From positions 496,001 to 560,000 of the forward strand of contig CAVVGH010000005.1 in the NCBI GenBank assembly GCA_963747765.1: a stretch of DNA of 64,000 bases, read 5' to 3'. Source of the stretch: VRUE01 sp963747765 (GTDB taxonomy: Bacteria; Actinomycetota; Thermoleophilia; Solirubrobacterales; 70-9). The notes below the pieces were generated by a model. That model saw only the letters and a program-made list of their open reading frames with translations. It had not been told where the DNA came from and did no database searches. The position numbers and the translations under genes are program-made. Below are positions 16,152 to 24,213 of this stretch, one piece after another. Numbering within the stretch: position 1 is the stretch's first letter; every line of letters begins with the position of its first letter.

Positions 16152-17785
16152 GCGATGCGGTGCTGCGCGAGTGTGAGGCCTGGGGGGCGCTGGAGCGGCA
16201 TTTCACCGAGTTGCGCGGCACCCATCTGCGGGAGCTCTTCGACTCCGATCCCGAGCGCGGCACCCGCCTGGTCGCCGACGGCGCCGGCCTGCACCTCGAC
16301 TTCTCCAAGAACCGGATCACGGACGAGACGCTGGGCCTGCTGGCCGATCTGGCCCGCGAGCGCGGCGTCGAGGAGCGGCGCGAGGCGATGTTCGCCGGCG
16401 AGCACATCAACATCTCCGAGGACCGCGCGGTCCTCCACGTCGCGCTGCGGATGCCGCGCGAGCGCTCGCTGCTCGTCGACGGCGTCGATGTCGTGAAGGA
16501 GGTCCACGCGGTGCTCGACCGGATGAGCGCCTTTGTCGAGCGGGTTCGCTCGGGAGAGTGGACGGGCCACACCGGCAAGCCGATCCGCAACGTGGTCAAC
16601 ATCGGCATCGGCGGTTCGGACCTCGGCCCGGTGATGGCCTACGAGGCGCTGCGCCACTTCAGCCGCCGCGAGATGACCTTCCGCTTCGTCTCCAACGTGG
16701 ACGGCACCGACTTCGCCGAGTGCAGCCGCGACCTCGACCCCTCCGAGACGCTCTTCGTCATCTCGTCGAAGACCTTCACGACGCTGGAGACGATGACCAA
16801 CGCCCGCACCGCCCGCGACTGGGCGCTGGCGGGCCTCGGTGGGGAGGAGGCGGCGATCGCCAAGCACTTCGTGGCCGTCTCCACCAACGCCGAGGAGGTC
16901 GCCGGCTTCGGCATCGACACCGACAACATGTTCGGCTTCTGGGAGTGGGTCGGCGGCCGTTACTCGATGGACTCGGCGATCGGGCTCTCGACCATGCTGG
17001 CGATCGGCCCCGATCGCTTCGCCGAGATGCTCGCGGGCTTCCACGCAATGGACGAGCACTTCCGCGAGGCGCCGCTGGCCGAGAACCTGCCGGCGCTGCT
17101 CGGGCTGCTCTCGGTCTGGTACGGCGACTTCTTCGGTGCGCAGACCTGCGCGGTGCTGCCCTACGACCAGTACCTGCACCGGCTTCCCGCCTACCTGCAG
17201 CAGCTGACGATGGAGTCCAACGGCAAGCACGTCACGCTGGACGGCACCCGGGTCGACTACGACACGGGTGCGATCTTCTGGGGGGAGCCGGGGACCAACG
17301 GCCAGCACTCCTTCTACCAGCTGATCCACCAGGGGACGCGGATCGTCCCCTGCGACTTCATCGGCTTCATGCGCTCCAACAACCCGCTGGGCGAGCACCA
17401 CGACCTGCTGATCTCGAACGTCTTCGCGCAGGCCGAGGCGCTGGCCTTCGGCAAAACGCCCGCGCAGGTGCGCGAGGAGGGCACGCCAGAGGGGGTCGTC
17501 CCGCACCGGGTGATGGAGGGGAACCGGCCCTCCAACACGATCCTCGCCGAGCGGCTGACGCCCCACACCCTGGGGACCCTGGTCGCGCTGTATGAGCACA
17601 GCGTCTTCACCCAGGGGGCGGTCTGGGGGATCGACTCCTTCGACCAGTGGGGAGTGGAGCTGGGCAAGGTTCTCGCGAAGCGGATCGTGCCCGAGCTGCA
17701 GGCCGCCGAGGAGCCGGATCTGAAGCACGACAGCTCCACCAATGCGCTGATCCGCCGCTACCGCCGGGCTCGGCCCGCGGAGTAG
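16148..17785 (+). CDS. pgi: Glucose-6-phosphate isomerase
   Basis: This 545-residue enzyme is close to the usual length and interconverts glucose 6-phosphate and fructose 6-phosphate. Visible landmarks are NIGIGGSDLGPVMAYEAL, VSNVDGTDFAE, VISSKTFTTLETMTNA, the WVGGRYSMDSAIGLS signature, ESNGKHVTLDG and GEPGTNGQHSFYQLIHQG. Translation begins at ATGA overlapping the tal stop. It links the pentose phosphate cluster with glycolysis. Confidence 0.97.
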   Translation: MSDAVLRECEAWGALERHFTELRGTHLRELFDSDPERGTRLVADGAGLHLDFSKNRITDETLGLLADLARERGVEERREAMFAGEHINISEDRAVLHVALRMPRERSLLVDGVDVVKEVHAVLDRMSAFVERVRSGEWTGHTGKPIRNVVNIGIGGSDLGPVMAYEALRHFSRREMTFRFVSNVDGTDFAECSRDLDPSETLFVISSKTFTTLETMTNARTARDWALAGLGGEEAAIAKHFVAVSTNAEEVAGFGIDTDNMFGFWEWVGGRYSMDSAIGLSTMLAIGPDRFAEMLAGFHAMDEHFREAPLAENLPALLGLLSVWYGDFFGAQTCAVLPYDQYLHRLPAYLQQLTMESNGKHVTLDGTRVDYDTGAIFWGEPGTNGQHSFYQLIHQGTRIVPCDFIGFMRSNNPLGEHHDLLISNVFAQAEALAFGKTPAQVREEGTPEGVVPHRVMEGNRPSNTILAERLTPHTLGTLVALYEHSVFTQGAVWGIDSFDQWGVELGKVLAKRIVPELQAAEEPDLKHDSSTNALIRRYRRARPAE

Positions 17786-17788
17786 CCG

Positions 17789-19183
17789 GTGGCAGCACTC
17801 GACGCCCTCCCGCTCGCGGCCTCGAGCTCCAACCTGCTCGCCGCGCGCGAGCTGATGGCCTTCACGCTCGCCTTCCACATCGTCCTCGCCTGCCTGGGAG
17901 TTTCCTTGCCCGCGATCATCCTGATCGCCAACTGGATCGGATTGAGGCGCGGCGATGAGCAGGCGATGCAGCTGGCGCGGCGCTGGTCGAAGGCGATGGC
18001 GGTCACCTTCGCGGTGGGCGCCGTCACCGGCACCGTGCTCAGCTTCGAGTTCGGCCTGCTCTGGCCGCGCTTCATGGAACGCTTCGGCGACGTCTTCGGC
18101 ATCGCCTTCGCGATCGAGGGGATCTTCTTCTTCACCGAGGCGATCTTTCTCGCCGTCTACATCTACGGCTGGAAGCGGCTGAGCGGCTGGGCGCACTTCT
18201 GGTCGGGCATCCCGATGGTGATCACCGGGGTGGGCGGCGCCTTCTCGGTCGTCACCGCCAACTCGTGGATGAACCAGCCGCAGGGCTTCGTCGAACAGGC
18301 CGGGAAGGTGGTCGAAACCGATCCGCTGAAGATCCTCTTCAACCCCGCCTGGGGCTACGAGGTCCCGCACATGATCCTCGCCGCCTACATGGTCACCGGC
18401 TTCCTGGTCGCCTCGATCTACGCGGTCGGGATGCTGCGCGGGCGGCGCGACCGCCTCCACCGGCTGGGGCTGCTGATCCCCCTCACCGTGGCGCTGATTG
18501 CCACCCCGATCCAGGTCTTCGTCGGTGACACAGCGGCGCGGGCCGTCGCCGACCACCAGCCCGCCAAGTTCGCGGCCTTCGAGTGCATCCAGAAGACCGG
18601 CTCGAACCAGACCGAGTACATCGGCGGCGTCTGCACGGGCGACGGGGTGAAGGGGGCGATCGGCATTCCCGGCCTCGACTCATGGCTGGTCGGCTTCAGC
18701 GCCGACACGGTCGTGACCGGGCTGAACGACATCCCGGCCGACGAGCGACCGCCGGCCAACACGCTTCTGCACCTCGCCTTCGACGCGATGGTCGGGATCG
18801 GCAGCGCGCTGCTGGCGCTGGGCGCCTGGCTTGCCGTCGTCTGGTGGCGCCGGCGCGACATCCCCCGCACGCCGTGGTTCCTGCGCGTCGTCGCCGTGTC
18901 GGGCGCTGCTGCGGTCATCGCGCTCTGGGCGGGCTGGATCGTCACCGAGGTCGGCCGCCAGCCCTGGATCGTGCAGGGCTACATGCGGACCAGCGAAGCG
19001 GTCACCGAGGCGGAGGGGATCTGGTTCGCCTTCGCCGCGGTGCTGGCCCTGTACGGGGGGCTCGGCACGGGCGCGGTCCTCGTGCTGCGCTCGATGTCGC
19101 GGCGCTGGCGGACCGAGGGAGGGGCTCCCAGCGACGAGGCGGGCGACATCCCCTACGGCCCGCATGAGAGGCTCATACCATGA
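17789..19183 (+). CDS. cydA: Cytochrome bd-type quinol oxidase subunit I
   Basis: This 464-residue membrane protein starts at a GTG only 3 bases after pgi. The axial heme ligand region FTLAFHIVLA (His30), the N-terminal ARELMAF and the late conserved block GWIVTEVGRQPWIVQG are present. The Q-loop is of the short type. With CydB it reduces O2 using quinol and generates a proton gradient without pumping. Its close spacing suggests transcription with pgi. Confidence 0.95.
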   Translation: MAALDALPLAASSSNLLAARELMAFTLAFHIVLACLGVSLPAIILIANWIGLRRGDEQAMQLARRWSKAMAVTFAVGAVTGTVLSFEFGLLWPRFMERFGDVFGIAFAIEGIFFFTEAIFLAVYIYGWKRLSGWAHFWSGIPMVITGVGGAFSVVTANSWMNQPQGFVEQAGKVVETDPLKILFNPAWGYEVPHMILAAYMVTGFLVASIYAVGMLRGRRDRLHRLGLLIPLTVALIATPIQVFVGDTAARAVADHQPAKFAAFECIQKTGSNQTEYIGGVCTGDGVKGAIGIPGLDSWLVGFSADTVVTGLNDIPADERPPANTLLHLAFDAMVGIGSALLALGAWLAVVWWRRRDIPRTPWFLRVVAVSGAAAVIALWAGWIVTEVGRQPWIVQGYMRTSEAVTEAEGIWFAFAAVLALYGGLGTGAVLVLRSMSRRWRTEGGAPSDEAGDIPYGPHERLIP

Positions 19184-20178
19184 CACGGGCCGACGTGGCG
19201 GCGGTGATCCTCTGGACCGGCGCGACGCTTTACGCGGTGTTCGGCGGGGCCGACTTCGGTGCCGGCTTCTGGGACCTGATCGCCGGCGACGCGAAGAAGG
19301 GGGAGCGGCCGCGAGCGCTGATCCAACGCTCGCTCACCCCGGTCTGGGAGGCCAACCACGTCTGGCTGATCTTCATCATGGTGGTGTTCTGGACGGCCTT
19401 TCCCGATGCGTTCGGGGCGTTGATGTCGACGCTCTACGTGCCGCTTGCCCTGGCCGCGCTCGGCATCGTCCTGCGCGGTGCGGGCTTCGCCTTTCGCAAG
19501 TCGATCGGATCGCTCGAGAACCGCCGGGCGATGGGCGCCGCATTCGCCCTCTCGTCCGTGTTGACCCCGTTCTTCATGGGCACGGTGGTCGGCGCCGTGG
19601 CCGCGGGCAACGTGCTGGCCGACGGGAGCGGGGACCCGTTCTCGAGCTGGATCGCGCCGCTTCCGATCCTGACCGGCGCCCTGTTCGTCGCCAGCGGCGC
19701 CTACCTGGCGGCGGTGTTCCTGGTTTCCGACGCGCGCCGCAGCCACATGCCGGATCTCGCCGACTACTTCGCCCGGCGCGCGCTCGCGGCGGCCCTGGTC
19801 GCCGGCGCCCTTGCGCTGGCGGGGATCTTCGCGCTGCACTCCGAGGCGCGCTTCGTCTACGACGGGCTCACCGGCGAGGGCCTGCCGCTGGTTGTCGTCT
19901 CGGGCCTATGCGGCCTCGCCGTCATCGCGCTGCTGCTGCGCGGTGTGCGCCGCGGTCTGCGCCCACTCGCGATGGGGGCCGTCGTGGCGGTGATCTGGGG
20001 ATGGGGCGTCGCCCAGTTCCCCTACCTGCTGCCGACCTCGCTGAAGGTCACCGAGTCCGCCGCTCCCCATCAGACACTGGGCGCGATCATGGTCGTGTTC
20101 ATCGGCGCGACGGTGATCGTGCTGCCGGCCCTCGCGCTGCTGTACCTGCTTGCCCAGCGCGACATCCTGGACGATTGA
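19180..20178 (+). CDS. cydB: Cytochrome bd-type quinol oxidase subunit II
   Basis: This 332-residue membrane protein overlaps cydA by 4 bases (ATGA). VFGGADFGAGFWDL and VWEANHVWLIFIMVVFWTAF are the typical CydB N-terminal helices. It is the partner subunit of CydA. No cydC/cydD assembly transporter is encoded nearby. The HAD gene that follows probably starts at a TTG overlapping the cydB stop. Confidence 0.95.
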   Translation: MTRADVAAVILWTGATLYAVFGGADFGAGFWDLIAGDAKKGERPRALIQRSLTPVWEANHVWLIFIMVVFWTAFPDAFGALMSTLYVPLALAALGIVLRGAGFAFRKSIGSLENRRAMGAAFALSSVLTPFFMGTVVGAVAAGNVLADGSGDPFSSWIAPLPILTGALFVASGAYLAAVFLVSDARRSHMPDLADYFARRALAAALVAGALALAGIFALHSEARFVYDGLTGEGLPLVVVSGLCGLAVIALLLRGVRRGLRPLAMGAVVAVIWGWGVAQFPYLLPTSLKVTESAAPHQTLGAIMVVFIGATVIVLPALALLYLLAQRDILDD

Positions 20179-20876
20179 ACGCGAGTGAACACGAGTCCGG
20201 CGCGCGCAGCGGCGTGCTGTTCGACATCGACGGCACGCTGCTGGTCACCGGGGGGGCGGGCGCCGCGGCCTGGCAGCGCGGCTTCGAGGAGCTCTTCGGC
20301 GTCGAGGCGGACATCGACGAGCACACCGACGCCGGCATGACCGACCCCGAGATCGCGGCGATCGTCTTTCGGGAGGTGCTGGGTCGCGAGGGAAGCCAGG
20401 CGGAGCGCTCGAAGGCGATCGCGGCCTACCTCCGCCACCTTCCCGACACCGTCGAGGAGTCGGGCGGCTACCGGGTGATGCCGGGCGTCGAGGAACTGCT
20501 GCCGAAGCTGATCGATCGTGGGCTGCTGCTCGGCCTGGTGACCGGGAACATCGAGGCGGCCGCCCACATCAAGCTCTCCCGCGGGCGGCTCAACCGCTTC
20601 TTCAGCTTCGGCGGCTACGGCTCGGACTCCGCCGACCGCACCGAGGTGACGAAGGCGGCGCTGCGCCGCGGCGAGCTGGTCTCGGGCGGCACCCTTGCCG
20701 ATGGCGCCTGCATCGCGGTGGGGGACACGCCACGCGACGTGACGGCCGGCCACGGCGCCGGCATTCGCGTCGCCGGGGTCGCCACCGGCAGCTACTCGAC
20801 CGCGCAGCTGCGCGGCGCCGGCGCCGATTGGGCCCTCGACGACCTCACCGCAGGCCTGCCGGCCGGCGGCGCCTAA
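20175..20876 (+). CDS. HAD-superfamily phosphohydrolase (phosphoglycolate phosphatase-like)
   Basis: This 233-residue protein probably starts at TTG 20175, which overlaps the cydB stop (TTGA); a GTG at 20214 would begin right at the catalytic strand and is less likely. Motif I is LFDIDGTLL with the nucleophilic aspartate, motif II is GLVTGN, and motif IV is IAVGDTPRDVTAGHGAGIRV. The cap domain after motif I is of class C1. The substrate is unknown; phosphoglycolate phosphatase is a family-level guess. It is probably cotranscribed with cydAB. Confidence 0.85.
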   Translation: MNASEHESGARSGVLFDIDGTLLVTGGAGAAAWQRGFEELFGVEADIDEHTDAGMTDPEIAAIVFREVLGREGSQAERSKAIAAYLRHLPDTVEESGGYRVMPGVEELLPKLIDRGLLLGLVTGNIEAAAHIKLSRGRLNRFFSFGGYGSDSADRTEVTKAALRRGELVSGGTLADGACIAVGDTPRDVTAGHGAGIRVAGVATGSYSTAQLRGAGADWALDDLTAGLPAGGA

Positions 20877-20909
20877 CGGCGCGCGAGCGGACTGCCGATA
20901 GGAGGTTGC

Positions 20910-21998
20910 GTGAGGAGGCGGCGCTGGACAGCCCTCAGCCCCCTGAGGTGGTTGTGGCGACACCTACCCGTCCTTCTGGCATTCGTCCCCTTCGCGAACT
21001 GGCTCGGCTTTCTGATCTTCGCGGCCCGGCGCCGCTCCTGGCGGTGGGCCGCGGTGGCGGCGCTCTACTTCATCGCCTACGTGGCCAGCATGGTGCTGGT
21101 CAGCGCCGCCAACCGGACCGGCCCGGACCGCTACGAACACGGTTGGGCAATCGCCACCGGCACGCTGCTGATGATCGCGATCTGGCTGGTCGGCGCCATA
21201 CACGCCTACCGCAGTCGCGACAGGAGGCCGGGGAGCGATGTGGCCTCCACGGCAGGGGAGCAGACCGCCGTATCGGACCTGCGACGCCTCGACTCGCGCC
21301 GGCTCGGTGCGCGTCTGATCGACGGCCTGCTGATCTTCGGGGTGGCGGTCCTCCTCGGGCGCGTGGTCGGCGGCAGGGGCTGGGGGTTGACGATCTTCTT
21401 CCTCTGGGCGACGGTCACCTACTTCTTCCTCTGCGAGGCGACAACCGGGCGGACCGCCGGCAAGGCGCTCACCGGCCTGAGGGTGGTGAGGCGGGACGGG
21501 ACCGCGGCGAGCGCCAACGCGATCGCGACGCGAAACGTGCTGCGGATCTTCGAGGAGCCGCTGCTTGCGCTGATCGTCCTGGTCGGCTCTCGCAAGCGCC
21601 GCCAGCGGATCGGCGATTTCGCCGCCGGGACGACCGTGGGCCGGGCCACCCTCTCCACTGCCCCCGTCCCCTCCCGGTTGCGATTCGCCTACCCGGCGCT
21701 TTGGGCGGTGTGCGGTGTTGCCTTCGCGCTGCTCGTCCACCCGCCGGACGGCCAGCCCCCGCCGGGGGCGCGCATCGATCGGTCAAGGTCCGTCATGCCA
21801 GTGTGCAGCGCGCCTGATAGATCGAGAGGAAGCCGTTTTCGAACCCGTTCCTCGCCGCGCGCAGATAGAGCCGCCAAACGCGAACGCGTTCGGCGCCGGC
21901 AAGGCGCAGCGCCTCGTCCAGGTTCTCGTCCAGCCGCGTCGCCCAGTTGCGCAGGGTCTGGGCGTAGTCCGCGCCATGCTCGGAGACGTGGCGGGTGA
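20910..21998 (+). CDS. RDD-family membrane protein
   Basis: The GTG at 20910 opens a frame of 362 codons. The N-terminal ~85 residues carry three hydrophobic segments. Then LDSRRLGARLIDGLLIFGVAVLL gives the RDD signature, followed by TTGRTAGKALTGLRVV and RQRIGDFAAGTTV, the other conserved RDD motifs. The function of RDD proteins is poorly defined; some are linked to ion exchange. The last ~65 codons are antisense to the cyclopropane synthase gene and very arginine-rich, so the functional protein probably ends near the last hydrophobic segment (~residue 285). Confidence 0.72.
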   Translation: MRRRRWTALSPLRWLWRHLPVLLAFVPFANWLGFLIFAARRRSWRWAAVAALYFIAYVASMVLVSAANRTGPDRYEHGWAIATGTLLMIAIWLVGAIHAYRSRDRRPGSDVASTAGEQTAVSDLRRLDSRRLGARLIDGLLIFGVAVLLGRVVGGRGWGLTIFFLWATVTYFFLCEATTGRTAGKALTGLRVVRRDGTAASANAIATRNVLRIFEEPLLALIVLVGSRKRRQRIGDFAAGTTVGRATLSTAPVPSRLRFAYPALWAVCGVAFALLVHPPDGQPPPGARIDRSRSVMPVCSAPDRSRGSRFRTRSSPRADRAAKRERVRRRQGAAPRPGSRPAASPSCAGSGRSPRHARRRGG

Positions 21999-23016
21999 CG
22001 AATCCCGCCCGCTCGAGGGCCAGCAGGACCCTCGAGAGGCGCAGCGGTTCGCTGTCGGGAAAGACGTAGCGCTCCGAGAACGCGCCGGCCTCGGGATCGG
22101 TGTGGCGCAGGCGGGCGATGCCGTGGTTGAGCAGGCGCCCGCCCGGCTCCAGCAGGCCGGCCAGGGTGCGGGCGTAGACGTCGATCTGCTCCCCGCCGAC
22201 GTGCTCGACCATGCCGATCGAGGCGATCGCGTCGAAGCGCTCACCGGCAAGCTCGCGGTAGTCCATCACCCGGATCTCGACCCGGTCGGCGACGCCGGCC
22301 TGCTCGGCGCGTCGCCGCGCCAGCTCCGCCTGGGGCGGTGAGAGGGTGATGCCCACCACGGTGGCGCCGTACTTCGTTGCCGCGCGCAGCAGGAAGCTGC
22401 CCCAGCCACAGCCGACGTCGAGGACCCGATCGCCGTCTCGGAGCGCCAGCTTGCGGGCGACGGTGTCGAGCTTCTCTTCCTGTGCTGCCTCGAGCGTCTC
22501 GGCCCCCGCCGCGAAGAAGGCGCAGCTGTAGGTCATCGACTCGTCGAGGAAGAGGGCGAAGAAGTCGTTGGAGACGTCGTAGTGGTGGCGAACGGCGCGG
22601 GCGTCGCGCTCCCTGCTGTGGCGGCGCCCGCTGAGGACCAGCTCCGCGGCCGGGCGCCGCGGCGGCCGGGTCAGGCCGGCGGCGCGCATGGCGCCGAGCA
22701 GCAGCCGGGCCATGTCGCCGCGACCGACGGACGGTGCTCGCCAGCTGTCGAGCAGCTCGATCACGGCGTCCATGTCGTCGACCTCGATCTCGCCGCTGAC
22801 GTAGGCGCGCCCAAGGCCGAGCTGGCCGGGAGCCCGCAGCACGTGGGCGGCGGCACGCGGGGAGCGGATGCGGAAGGTGGGTCCCGCTGCTGCGGGCTGT
22901 GCCCCATTGCCGGTGGAGGGCAGCCGCGTGCCGTCCCAGAACTCGATCGCAAAGGGCCGGTCGGGGACGTACCTCTCGATCTCTCGGCGCAGCAGCTCAG
23001 TGCTGGCAAAGGGCAT
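21793..23016 (-). CDS. cfa: Cyclopropane-fatty-acyl-phospholipid synthase
   Basis: This is a 407-residue protein from the ATG at 23016; an in-frame TTG at 23118 would add 34 residues of poor quality. It has RHHYDVSNDFFALFLDESMTYSCAFF, the SAM-binding loop VLDVGCGWGS, and EHVGGEQIDVYARTLAGLLEPGG, all typical of CFA synthases. It transfers a methylene from S-adenosylmethionine to unsaturated acyl chains of membrane lipids. It is divergent from an acyl-CoA desaturase, which makes the double bonds it would use. Confidence 0.92.
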   Translation of the reverse strand: MPFASTELLRREIERYVPDRPFAIEFWDGTRLPSTGNGAQPAAAGPTFRIRSPRAAAHVLRAPGQLGLGRAYVSGEIEVDDMDAVIELLDSWRAPSVGRGDMARLLLGAMRAAGLTRPPRRPAAELVLSGRRHSRERDARAVRHHYDVSNDFFALFLDESMTYSCAFFAAGAETLEAAQEEKLDTVARKLALRDGDRVLDVGCGWGSFLLRAATKYGATVVGITLSPPQAELARRRAEQAGVADRVEIRVMDYRELAGERFDAIASIGMVEHVGGEQIDVYARTLAGLLEPGGRLLNHGIARLRHTDPEAGAFSERYVFPDSEPLRLSRVLLALERAGFVTRHVSEHGADYAQTLRNWATRLDENLDEALRLAGAERVRVWRLYLRAARNGFENGFLSIYQARCTLA

Positions 23017-23123
23017 CGCTTGACCATACCGCCACGCCTGTTCGACGCTGGACAAGAGACGCCCACACAACTCCAGAATCGCCACTATCGCGGGCAGGCT
23101 CGATCGGCGGCGAACCAAGTCCC

Positions 23124-23137
23124 TATCATCGGTTCCG
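23124..23137 (+). promoter_or_regulatory. Possible -10 element of a leaderless desaturase transcript
   Basis: TATCAT at 23124-23129 lies 8 bases before the ATG at 23138. That spacing would put the transcription start at or next to the start codon, and no Shine-Dalgarno sequence is seen. No convincing -35 is visible. Confidence 0.35.
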
Positions 23138-24067
23138 ATGGCAGCAAGTCAAGGCCCTCGTCCCTCCGATATCCAGCCGGTCGCAAACGAGACGCGGGAC
23201 AGGATCATCACCGGCCTTGTGACGCTGGTTCCCTTCGTGGCCCTCGGCCTTGCCGCCTGGCAGGTGTGGGACCGGGCGCTGCACTGGCGCGACCTCGCCC
23301 TGTTCCTCGCGATGTACCTGCCGATCGGCCTGGGGGTGACCGTCGGCTTCCACCGCCACCTCACGCATCGCAGCTTCAAGACCCACCGCTGGCTGCGCGG
23401 CCTACTGGCGATCCTGGGCTCCGCGGCAATCGAGGGGCCGGTGATCTCCTGGGTCTCCGATCACCGCAAGCACCACGCCTTCTCCGACGAAGAGGGCGAC
23501 CCCCACAGCCCCCACGTCGATCACGGCGGCGGCTTGCGCGGCGCCCTGCGCGGGCTCTACCACGCTCACGTGGGCTGGCTGTTCATCCACACCCAGCGCG
23601 GCAACAGGGAGCGCTATGCACCCGACCTCCTCAGCGACCCGGTGATCAGCTTCGTCGATCGGACCTTCCTGCTCTGGGCGATCCTCGGCCTGCTGGTCCC
23701 GTTCGCCCTGGGCTGGCTGATCGGGGGCACGCTCTTCGCGGCAGCCACGGGCCTGCTCTGGGGCGGCCTGGTCAGGGTCTTCGTCCTCCACCACGTCACC
23801 TACAGCATCAACTCGCTCTGCCATGTCTTCGGCCGGCGTGACTTCGAGACCACCGACCGGTCGCGCAATCTGGCGTGGATTGCGATCCCCACCCTGGGCG
23901 AGGCCTGGCACAACGGCCACCACGCGTTCCCGACCTCGGCGGTCCACGGTCTGCGCCGCTGGCAGCTCGACCTCTCCGCTCTGGTAATTGGCGGCCTCGA
24001 GCGGGCGGGCTTGGTCTGGGACGTCGTGCGCGTCTCGCCGCAGCGCCTCGCGTCCAAGTCGGTCTGA
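23138..24067 (+). CDS. Acyl-CoA/acyl-lipid delta-9 type fatty acid desaturase
   Basis: This 309-residue membrane protein has the three histidine boxes of the di-iron desaturases: HRHLTH (72-77), HRKHH (109-113) and HNGHH (258-262). Hydrophobic pairs occur at ~23-62 and ~176-206. It introduces a cis double bond into a saturated acyl chain, using O2 and an electron donor not encoded here. Its divergent neighbour, cyclopropane synthase, acts on such products, so the pair probably adjusts membrane fluidity. Confidence 0.93.
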   Translation: MAASQGPRPSDIQPVANETRDRIITGLVTLVPFVALGLAAWQVWDRALHWRDLALFLAMYLPIGLGVTVGFHRHLTHRSFKTHRWLRGLLAILGSAAIEGPVISWVSDHRKHHAFSDEEGDPHSPHVDHGGGLRGALRGLYHAHVGWLFIHTQRGNRERYAPDLLSDPVISFVDRTFLLWAILGLLVPFALGWLIGGTLFAAATGLLWGGLVRVFVLHHVTYSINSLCHVFGRRDFETTDRSRNLAWIAIPTLGEAWHNGHHAFPTSAVHGLRRWQLDLSALVIGGLERAGLVWDVVRVSPQRLASKSV

Positions 24068-24157
24068 CGCTCCATTCGAGACCCGGCGCACGCCCGGCCG
24101 GCCCGGATACTCACTCGCGCTGTCATTCGGCCGCGTCGCGTCCTTGCCCGGCTTGTT

Positions 24158-24180
24158 CCGGCGCTCGCCAGTCGCACACG
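24158..24180. repeat. 23-bp segment shared with 26939-26961
   Basis: A 23-bp segment beginning CCGGCGCTCGCCAGTCGCAC is identical at both places, and similarity extends ~20 bp upstream (GTCCTTGCCC versus GTCCTCGCCC). Both lie in noncoding DNA on either side of the large membrane protein gene. Confidence 0.85.
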
Positions 24181-24213
24181 GGCCTTCGGAGGGACTCTGA
24201 TGCGTCGTAGATC

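Noticed and set aside
15764..18556. A 930-codon minus-strand open frame
   Set aside because: It is antisense to tal, pgi and cydA, all with full-length recognised products. The translation is Arg/Asp/Gly/Val-rich, without domains, as usual for the shadow of high-GC genes.
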